A DNA stretch of 64,000 bases, from NCBI GenBank assembly GCA_034766995.1, contig CM068315.1:40021318-40085317 (forward strand). The letters run 5' to 3'. Below the pieces are notes generated by a model that was not told the DNA's origin, did not search any database, and worked only from the letters and a program-made list of their open reading frames with translations. Below, in pieces: positions 49,326 to 61,300 of the stretch; the first letter of the stretch is position 1; every line of letters starts with the position of its first letter. The DNA comes from Acanthacorydalis orientalis (taxonomy: Eukaryota > Arthropoda > Insecta > Megaloptera > Corydalidae). The position numbers and the translations under genes were made by a program.

Positions 49326-52300
49326 ATTTATAATAAACAATTCTGTCAAGTGTTTTTGAAAAAAGTTTTCCTGTACGTCTATTGACATACATAAATCAAA
49401 ATATCTAAAACGTCATTCTTTACTTATTGTCAGAGTTTTGTAAAGAAATAGTATTGGCGTATTTATGATTTGCAAGAATAAATGTTGATTTATTAAAGAA
49501 CAATTTAACATTCTGTTAAGATCGCACGAATTTCGTGTTAAGTAATTGATACTTATTAAGTAACAATTGAAAAGTATTCAAATCATATATCGCGGAAACG
49601 TGTGAGAAAATGCGTAAACGAACGTATTACATATTCAGAAATATTGTCAAATCTATTGCCAACATCACATATTATTAATTTATTCACGTTGTGCTTAAAA
49701 ACACTAAACGTGTACTTAAAAACAACTTATAAAATACCTTTGTTATATATTAAAGATAATAGTATTAATCATTTAGATTATCTTTTATCGATCTGAAATA
49801 AACAGTGTAACGAAACAAACATTTTAACATGGTAAATATTTACATTTTTTTTCTTCTATTCGTAGATGGTAGTCTACAATCGCCTGTAAGGCAAAATATC
49901 GTAAACGACATTTTAGGCGAAAATAAAAAAACAACCGTTAAGATAATAAAAATCCGTTTAATTTTTCACCTCATTTCTTTATTTTTTAATTCACTTTTTA
50001 ATAAGTTTAAGATCTGTTGAAATGAATCAAATAATGTGTAAATGTTGATAAAAGAAAAGAAAAAAATCGTTCATACTCGACATTTTATTTACAGGTATTC
50101 GAACTGCTCAAAAAAGAACACCCAAAATTCCGTCATAAAATTCAAGGCATTAATGGAGACTGTTCTTTACCAGACTTAGGTTTGACGGATTCGGATAAAC
50201 ATATTTTAAGATCTGAAGTAAGTGTAATTTATAATTAAATGCATTTTTTTTTAATTAATATTTTTTTAATGTATAGATTTTAGAAAGTTCGGTCATTTCT
50301 TTTTATTGAATTGATCATTCTTGATATCATGTCCATAGGTTCTTAACCTCAGTTTTATTTAAACGTTTTTATATAATTTTATAATTATATATTATAATTA
50401 TATCTCTGTTGCAAAACGTTCTTTGATGATTTTTTTCGATCTTCAGTTTAAAATAAATTATTTAAAATGAATGTGATTTTTTCAAACTCAAAATACGTTT
50501 TCAGAAACAATAAATACGATTTGTGGATCAACGTGATTATTCTTTGAAATGTACATTTAACCCAGTGGCGCGTTATAGCTTCATGGGTCCCAGGAAAATT
50601 TGAATTAGAGGGCCACGTGTACAGTGTTGTACTACAGTAATGAGTTTATAAAATATTGTTTTGGGGTTTTCCTGGTGGTAGGGCCCCAAGCAATTGCTTT
50701 TTTGTTCATAGGATAACACGCCACATATTAGCTTCATTTTAGTGTAGAAAACAGTGCGTGTATTTTTTGATATTTTTTATTGTACGTGATCAAATTAACA
50801 CATTGGCGTCGGATGACACACATATGTCATTCGAATTTTTAACTTGTCGGGATGACGCACATATGCTTCATAAAGATTTTCACATATGTCTCAAAATAAA
50901 TTTATAAAATGCCATGAATTGTACAATTTCTCTTCAGAAATGCATCCCAGAAATAAAGAAATCATTTGCCCTTATAATTGAATCCTAGCACGTACCTGTA
51001 GAAATTCTTAGCAAAAATAGGAATGTCAGAAGAAGGTTTCGTGTCTGTTACTCACATAATATACGTCGAGAGATTTCTAACATGTATGAATATTGTGAAG
51101 TTCTCCTTTATCGTGGAAAATGTTTTTAACCATACTATACAAAAAAAAACACTAACTCTGATAATATTTTACTTTGTGATTGCCATTTTTTTAAATAAAA
51201 AACTTGAAAACATCTAATATGTGAATGTTAGAAAGTGTAAATTATGATACAAAAAAGTAATTTACCACTTCTCAAAATTTCATTGAAAAATAGTAATTAG
51301 TTAAAAAGTTATAGCAGTTTTTTCCAACGTAATGTGATTGAAAGAAAAGACACGAAATCGCTCCATACCCATGTCAAGCTCGACTCCAAATCCCCAGACG
51401 CCAATGTGTTAATTTATATTTTTAAATGTACTGAAATGTTCTTGTAAATTATGTACGTTTATTCCGGTTTATTAATCAATTTGTAACGTGTAACTGATTG
51501 TACAACAAAGTAAATTAAATAGAGTATAATTTCCAGATATCAATAGTTTTCCATGTAGCTGCAACAGTACGATTCGATGAGAAACTGAAATTGGCAACAG
51601 CGATTAATGTGAGAGCTCCAAGAGACTTGCTACATCTCTGTTCCGAGATGCGGCATTTAAAAGCTGTGATGCATGTATCGACAGCGTATGCCAACTGTCA
51701 TTTAATGACAATCGATGAAGAGTTCTATACTCCTCCGATCTGTAGTAAAAAAATGATTATGCTGGCGGATACCATCAACGATTCACTTCTTGAAAACATT
51801 ACACCGAAGTGAGTTGTACCGTTTTATGTTTATTGTAACATTTAAATTATCATTCTTCCAATTTTTACAATTGCTGAAGAAATTTCAGTAACTGATTTCA
51901 TATATTTAAAAATATCTTTGAACTTTTCAGCGTTTTAGGCAAGTGGCCGAACACGTATGCCTTTACAAAAGCTGTTGCTGAAGATGTTATTAAACAAGAT
52001 GGTGTCGATTTACCAATGGGAATGTTTCGACCAGCTATAGGTTAGTTGTGTGAGGTTATCGTATTAAATCTTTTTGAAATCTGTTCTTATATATTTTACT
52101 TTTCTTTTAATATCTAACTTTTTTGTGAAAAGAGAACTTAATTTCATACTGTTAGGTTAGCAGGAAAATAATTGCGGTTTATGACCTTCAAATGCATATA
52201 CATTTTCTTCTTTTTTGATTTTCTGAGCTGTTTTAAGTGATCTAGAACTGTTGGATGACTAACACCTCACATTTATGCCAGGTCTCTAATTGTTGTGCAT

Positions 52301-55300
52301 GTTTCTAATTTAACTAACTTCTTTAGTTGGTCATCCTGAACTGAAGAAGGACGCCTGCAACCTTCTACATCTTGAAGGCTCTTCTCCCTAGCACGAAATT
52401 TTTAGAACCATCATTGCACCATATATTCCTTAACAGTACTCACACCAAAAGTATCGTTTAGTTTACGAGCAATTTCTGCTTCTCTCTTACCTCTCGTTCT
52501 AAATTCATATAAAAATGCTCTTATTTGATTCTTTCTACTTTTTAATTCAATAGCCTAATTTTAAGCAAAATTCATAATAAAATCAACGATGATGTTACCA
52601 AAATACACATAGAAAAATGCTCTTTAAAATGATTCTAACATGAATATGATGAAATGACACTCATTGAAAAAAATTAATGTTAGAATTTAGAAAATAAAAA
52701 CCGCGATTATTTTTCTACCAACCTAAAATTTAGAAAGTATCTAAAAAATAAAAATATTCTGTTCGAGGCTTAACCATTTCTTAATTTTCTTTATCCTGTC
52801 GTCAATTGTATATGAAAATCGATAATTAACCAGTTATATTTTTCATACAATTCATTTTTTACCCTATAAAACAGAAAAAGTACTGATCACAATTGTTTAA
52901 TTAATCATTATTGATTAATTCCAATTGTTTTTTATGTGCATTTCGATGGTAATACCATTATCTTGACAGCGCCAAGATACAGAAATTTCTATGTTCCTTT
53001 TACTTTTAACACAATTAATTCACTACTATTTTTAGAATTCCTCGTATATTGTTTTCTTTTGAATTAAAAAATAACATTTTTATTTTCAGTATAAAAAAAT
53101 CATTTAGAATAGAGAACCAATATTTATTTATTCTATTAGATATAAATTTGTATTTTCTCATATCATCCTATTGGACCTTTATTCCACATTTGTAATCGTT
53201 CTTGCAAAATTGCTTATTTATAATTTTCCATGTGTAGTATATGCTTAATTGTTTTAGTGATTTAAATAATATTAAGTTATTTATAAATTATATAGTGAAT
53301 AAACTTTTAATTAGCTGAATTGATTAATAAGACGTTCGTATTTCATAAATGAAATCTGTTGATTGATTGAGAAGTCATTTTGTCACAGTGTAGTTCTGAT
53401 ACTGAAACTAAAATAACTTTAACCCATTTAACGCTGCTGTTGCGTAAACGAAACATTAATTTTGGATTTTTTTCTCTGCTTACATATTTTTTTAGAATTT
53501 TTTTATATAATAATAAATATTGATTCATTAGCAATAGAACTGTATTATTAATTTTCTCGATTTTTGCGAAAAATGAGAAAAAACCCGAAATAGATGTAGA
53601 CTTTACAAGAGTTAGACTATATATATATATATATATATATGTAAAAAGTACATTCTTCTCCACCCGAAGTATTTTAGCAACTATCACAGCATTTAATTCG
53701 GATTTTAATAAAGTAAATGAATTTAAAACACATTAGTTTTTATTCACTTTTGATTTTTTTTTGACAATGCTAACATTAGTCACCGTTGTTGCATATATAA
53801 AACTTCTCACTGTGAAAAATCAAATTTTTTAAATTTTTTCTCATGCCAAATTAATTAAAAAGGACATGCAATCAGACCATGTTAAATGTTTTCGAAAATT
53901 CCTACGATTTTCAGTAGCGCCGTTTAATAGGTTAAAAGTGAATTTAACCGTAGTACCTGAATTATATTGTGAATAATTTCGTAATGTTTAGTTTTTTTTA
54001 CTGATATTAACGTTTTTCAATAATATTTTTCTGTCAGTAATCGATGAATATAAAGAGTTGAAAGATTAAGGTCGTATTCGTCTTAAAATTTATTTATTAA
54101 ATTCATTTTGTTGTTAATACGATTTAAATGGTTAAGAAATGTGATTAAAATCACAGTCGTAATAAATATAGACTGATAATTTGTATCAAAATGTCCAAAT
54201 AGAAGATTAAAAGAAATGTACAGATTTTTTCTATAGATCAGTTGCCTCTAGAATACAAACAAATAAAACAAATATGCTAATATGAAATTTAATGTTTATG
54301 GATAGTTAACTATCTACATGAAAAAAGTGTTGAACATTTTATTTGGTTATTTAAAATAGATAAGGATGGATTTATATATTTTAATGTGTTAGAGTAGTTA
54401 GAGCACTTGTTTTTATAACGTTGCATTTTTTACATTTTTACTTACAATGTATTTAAACAATAAGCAATTGTAACTAGAGAGCTCTGCCCTGTACTCGCTA
54501 CACTCGCCCACTTGTCAACTAAAAGCATGTACGTGTAACCGAATGAAACAATACTCATATTTGAGTATCATAGAAGCCTCATCCCAAATAAATAAGTAGA
54601 CGTCATAGATTTTTTTTATTTTTGTAGATAATTTTGATTTTATATACAGAGAGAGATGAGAGTTAAAAATATTTGCCTACCATAGAAACTTCTTCCCGAA
54701 TAAATAGGTCGACGTTGTGGAATTTTTATTTTTAGTGAATAATTTTTATTTTATATACAGAGAGAGATAATGACAACCTATAAAATCTTTTTTCATTAGT
54801 AATTGTTTATATATAAATTTATTGATAATATTATACATTTTAACCTGTTAGCTGTGTCGCCCTATTTCAAAACTTTGTACCTACATTGTGTCGCAAAAAT
54901 GAAGGGATGACGAGTATACTCGTCAAGCACGGTATATATAGCTGCTATAAAATTCAACTAAAATGTAACGAAATAGCATTTGATTTCTTTTGAAAAATCA
55001 GTAATCTTTTTGCTCAAATTTATCATCATGACGAGCATCTCGTCATACACAGCTAAAAGGTTAAATGGAATAGACACAACGTAAAGTATGTTTGTTTTTA
55101 GTCAATCTTCTATTCGGAAACAAATATGTGTTTGGTATAATCAGTCTGTATATATTATATCTATGGTTAATTGGAGCCATATTTGTCGATTTTCAAAAAA
55201 AGTATTATATTTTAAGGATTCCACAAATCGCACAGCGCTTTTCAATTTATCTATTAACAAGCATTTTTATCAATGCGTGGTCTAAATCGTATAACATATT

Positions 55301-58300
55301 ATACTGGGAATTTTGTTCAATAATATTAAGCTTGGATAAAATTTAAACAGATATTAAATTCATCAAAACAATTCTCAGTTAATTTCATAGAGTACAGGTT
55401 TAACTTTTTTTTTGTGTCTCTCCTGGAACTGAAGTTAGGATAGCACTAACTGTTATTCGCCAAATTAATCAATGAACCAATGAACCATTCGGATATTCAG
55501 ATGAACCATTCTAAATTAATCAATGAACCATTCAGATATAATTGGGATAGTTTACTGCAAAGGACCTCAATTATTTGTATCATTACTTATAAGAATTACT
55601 CATCTCATTATTCCTAAATGCTCCTTAAGGTGCCATACACTACATGCTAAAAATCATATCGTGGGTCATTTATTGAAGTTCTAAGAAATCATTAGACAAA
55701 TGTTGATTTCATATATATATATATATATATATTATGTGTGTATTCTGTAAAAACTAATAATTTATAGACATTTTAGAATACTTTCTTGATAGATAACTTG
55801 TTATTACGGAAATAAGAGATAAAACTTCCGTAACTTACGAAATAGTATGCAAATAATGCAATGAAATGTAATTTTTCAATGGGCAACACTTTCTAATACT
55901 ATATAATTATTGTATATTAGTCATCCTAACAATTTGTAGATAGATATCAAAAAGGTAATAACGATTTTAACACATACTACATAACATTTAATGATTTTTT
56001 TATTCGTATATATATACATTTTCTTACTACCTGCAGTAATTACATTGCCTGTATTTAAATATTTTTTCTATAACTTTTATTTGCATGCCATTAGTAATTA
56101 ATAGTATTATTTATATAATATATGCTATTTATTTCTCCTCATGTACGTAGCACCGGCTTGCGAAATTTCTTTCTTGTAATGTCTTTATAATATTGTTATA
56201 TAATTTTTATTTTTATTGATTATCAATGTTTCATATAGGTTTTACAACAATCTTCTAATTTAATTTTTTTTTATCTTTTAATTTTATTTTTTTTAACCTT
56301 TTTAATTTAAGAACTTTTTATGCAATAACTTATTTAAAGTACAGTAGAATTCCAGATATCCCGGATAATCTGTGTCACGGCTATGCTGGATAACGAAGTT
56401 TCCGGCTAAGCAGATTATTTGGTTTTTTAAATTAATGAAGGTGCACACATAGTTATTTGAGTTATGTAATGAAGAAATTTATTAAATGTAATTATTATAC
56501 ATAGTATGTACATATGTATATGTGCGTTAATTATATATATATACATACAATAAATATACTACATACATCGAACAAACTATAAATACACTACATACAACAA
56601 ATTATATTAAATACTTTAAGACTATGTAAGACTGTCAGAATATTTACATTCATATAGTCAGCCGCACACTATATCCGACATTCGTCTTAGACACATTTAA
56701 AGCCGTAGATAAAACATACTTTAAAGCGATCGTTTTTGTCGTCATAAAATGTGGCTTTACAACCAAAACAATCAATACATACATTAATATGGATTCAGTA
56801 TAAACGAAAGTTTTGACAAACATGTGTTTCCCGCTGTATATAAATTTTGTGGTATTTCAAACGTTCGTGTGAAATCGCTCTTATACTGCAAGTTTCACAT
56901 GTGCATATCTTATGAATGATCCTAAATTATAGAAATGTATAAATGTCTAAATCTATATTAATGTACTCTTTATTGTGTTATATATACGGTTTGGAATAAA
57001 AATTATATTCTGACCTTGATTAGGGATGAAAATATCATTAGGTCATTAAATGAAATGTTCGATCTCGAATCAAAAGTTTATTTTATTATATCTCAAACAA
57101 GAAGCAGTACAATTAACCAAAGTATGCGCCTAAACTATCGACAGGTTCGCCATTTTAAAGTTAACCTGTTTATCCCAGCAGCGAAGAAGCGTGGAGAGCG
57201 AGTGGCGATGAAATCGCAAAAAGTGTTTTCCACAGCTTGTTGAGATTTGAATATTTTTCCTTGCAAGAAGTGGTCCAAAGCTTGGAAGAAGTGGTAGTCA
57301 GTTGGTGCTTGGTTTGGTGAGTATGGTGGATGACAGATAGTTTCCAAGTCCAGCTCTGTATTTTGAGCAGCGTCGTTTCTGCGAGATGTAGTCGAGCATT
57401 GTCTTGCAAGGGGATCGGCCTATCTTTATTGACCAATCTAGGCTACTTAATCACAATCATCCTCATCGTTTCATCCAATTGGCTGCAGTAGACATTCGCT
57501 GTAATGATTAACCAGGTTTCATGAAGCTACAGTGGATAATACCAGCGCTGAACTACCAAATAGGCACTATTAGCTTTTTTTGATGAATATTTAGATTTGG
57601 ACTGTTTCGGCGTTCCATCTTTATCTAACCATTGTTCCAAACGCTTCTGATTATCAAAAAGAATCCATTTTGTCACCACATGTAACAATACGGCGTTGAA
57701 ATGGTTCACCTTTATGTCGTGACAGCAAAGAAATACAAGCTGCGAGATGATGTCTCTTCTGACGCTCGTTTAAATCATGCGAAACCCATCTATTCAACTT
57801 CTTTACATTATCGATTTGTTTCAAATGATCCAATATTGTTGGAATAGTAACGTCAAATCTTGCTGATAGTTCACGCGTAGTTTGAGATGGATTCACTTCC
57901 ACTACAGCTTTCAGCTCATCAACATCCACTTTGGTCTCAAATCCCCCACGTGGCTCATTTTGAAGGTTAAAGTGACCAGAACGGAACTTATCAAATGATC
58001 GACGTACTGTGCGTTCATTAGCCATATCCTTCCCAAACACTTTGTTTATGTTTTGAGCTCTATGTGCTATATTCGTCCCACGACGGAATTCATATTCGAA
58101 AATAACATGAATTTTTAAATTATTCACGGTTTCACAGAAATTGCCCTAAAAATTAATTGAATATTAAACCCAAGCCAAAACGTGTGTTTGAAAGAATGAG
58201 GACGTATTCAAAAACAAGAAATGTTAGTCAAATTGAAATATCAGAGATGGCAGCTACCAAACTTAGTAATTAAAGAAATCAGACGTTTAATATTTAATAA

Positions 58301-61300
58301 CCTAATATTTTATATTTGTCTGAATATAATTTCCCTTTATTTCAATCTATATAAAATCTCAAATCATCATTTCAATCTCAATATAAAATTGATAACGATA
58401 AATAAATGAGATCACTTTCATAAATTAATTTTCATTCTCCCACAAATCGCCCAAAAGAATTCTGATCAATAATCAATTATTGAACATTATGATTTTTCAC
58501 AATATAGTTCTGGTTGTAGTTTGGTTCTGGTCTGGCTAAATTTGCTTTCCCAAATGAATTTTTCACTCACCGCATAAATCATCAAATATTTTTCTGATTG
58601 AAAATGTTCAGTTAATATTATTAATACTTTTTGATTGTTGCTTCTATTTTAATAGTGATACAATAGTGCTATGATAATAAGGAAACCGACACCAACATCT
58701 ATATAAACAATTGAAAATAATCAATTAAAGGACATTTTCGACTAAAAAAATTTTTGTAACGGGAGTGAAAAATTAAATTCCGAAAATTCTGATTCTTGTT
58801 TATGCATATTCCTTTGGAGATGTTATCGTCTTCAGAATTCCAAAATTTATGGCATGAGAAAATATTCATTTCTAAAAGTAAAATAAGCCCAGTACCAAAG
58901 CTAGAATAGTAACAGTTATATTAAATTCAGGATTTTTGAACCTCCTAGTGCACCACTTCTAAATTAATTATGTACGATTACAGTTAACTTATTGTCTTTT
59001 AAATATTTAAAAAATCAAATTATTTGATTTACTATTCCTTGATGACACTAGAAAAAAAATAATATTCATTAAAATCACATTATGTAAATTTAAACCCAAT
59101 ACGATGTGTTACGCTCTGTTGGAAAATTATATATAATTTGATTTTTATGAAATAATTACTTTAATTAAAAACTTAGTTTTTTGATTTTAATCTAAATGTA
59201 CTTATTTCTGTATCGTGAACAATGAGCATTAGCTATTAAAAAAATGTATTTGTGAATATTTAGACAAAGAAATACTTGACAAAAGAATAATTTACAGTGA
59301 TATCAACATACCGAGAACCTATAACCGGTTGGATAGATAACATGTACGGACCGACAGGAGTCTGTGCCGGTGCCGGAAATGGAGTGATTCGCACGTTACA
59401 TTGTGACTCACGAGTCAATGCTAACATTGTTCCTGCAGACATGTGCATCAATGCTTTGTTATCTGCAGCGTGGGACACAGCACGTAAACATGAACAGATC
59501 GTGAAACGTGGGTTAGTAAACCTATTAAAGTGTTTATTGATTCTTATTACCTAAAAACATCTTATTTCTTGTCCCTGTCGTAGAAAAGAGAAATCGTACA
59601 AAGATATTCCAGTCTATAACTACGTGTCATCTGTAGAGAACCCTATCGAGTGGGGAACATTCATGGATTTAGTACAGACGTACGGTATTAATTATCCGAG
59701 TGTACAAGCGCTTTGGTATTACACGTTGACATTAAACAAATATTTTGTAATACATTGGTTATACATGTTCTTTTTCCATTATATACCGGCGATATTAGTC
59801 GACGGACTTCTAGTTACACTTGGAAAGCAGCCAAAGTATGTATAAATTATTGATTATTCAGTAAATAGTGTGAATTCAGCTTTGACTTATTTAATTTCAT
59901 TTAAATATTCTTATCTTGTACAACAATTCGTTATCAATCCTACATCGTTTTTTAATATTTATCTTTTTTCTGTTCCTATTCAATATAAATTGTACTTACA
60001 GAAATTGTAAGTGAAAACTGATATTTAATTTAAATGATAATTAAAATTGAATCAAAAGTAAAAATTATTATAATTTTTCCATATAAAAATTAATAATTTA
60101 CTTTAGAATTTAAATTTAATTTTACAAAAGAATTACATTCTCATTCTACAAACTGTAAAAAATGTTTTGATCAAAACTATTCAACTTCATTCTTGAATTG
60201 CTAACTTGTAGAAAAATCTCAAGTCAGATTCATATCTATTTACAAGATTTTTCTGTGCTTTAACAATCTAACAATGATAGAATCACTATAGAAATGCGCA
60301 TAAGCAATCATCGAAATGATCAATAATCGTTTATCGAACATTTTTAATCAGAAAAATGTATGGACTGAGAAAAGAATTCAGTTGTGATAGTGAATTTTTA
60401 GCCACTGTACCAGAAATGTATTGTAGGTTTTAATTGTTTAAAGAAAATACTAGAAATAACTATTTTTGCAGATGTAACAGTTCTTTCTTTTCTCAAATGA
60501 ATTGTTTATACTCCAGAAGCTACAAAATGTTTCTGGTCAAAACTTTTCAATAACATTATTGATCATTTATGATTAACATATTAGGTTGGTACGAAAATAA
60601 TTGCGATTATTATGAAAGTATTATTTCTTCGTATTCATGTCAAAATTATTTCAAAGTGCATTTTTCGGTCTGTATTTTGGTAACATCGACTTGGTTTTAT
60701 TATTAATTTTACTTCAAATTGGGCTATTGAATTAAAAATGGAAAAGAAGTAAATAAGAGCAATTTTTGTGAGTTCAAAACGGATGGAAAAGCAGCAGAAA
60801 CTCCTCTTGAACTAGATGATGGTTTTTAGTGTGGGCATTGTTAAGGAACATACGGTGCTATGGTGATACCAAAAATTTTGTACTGGAGACAAGAGCCCGG
60901 AAGATGAAGAAGCTCGTAGGCGTTCTTCTTCAGTTCATAACGACAAATTGAAGACGTTAGTTGAATTAGAACCACGCACAATTCGAAAGCTTGCACAGTC
61001 ATCAAAGTTAAGCGTTAGTAATTCAACAGTTCTGGACAACTGAAAACCACTTAAATTAAAAAAATGTATACGAATTTTAAAATCATAAACCGCAATTATT
61101 TTTCTACCAACCTAATATTTTGACAGTGATGCCATTATACTCAGAGCGCTGCAGAATAGAAAAATTAGATCAGTGATTGAACATTTTTGATGATTTGTGA
61201 AGGAATGAAATATTCATTTGTGAAAATGAAGTAAGCCACATTGCAAAGTGTATTGTGATAATTATTGTTTTATTTATTGTGTAAAAAGAGAATTCATACA

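Noticed and set aside
53343..53687. 114-codon minus-strand frame
   Set aside because: It spans a microsatellite and the end of a piggyBac-type miniature; no domain is seen.
57016..57243. Plus-strand open frame in intron 4
   Set aside because: Reverse-strand shadow of the mariner C transposase.
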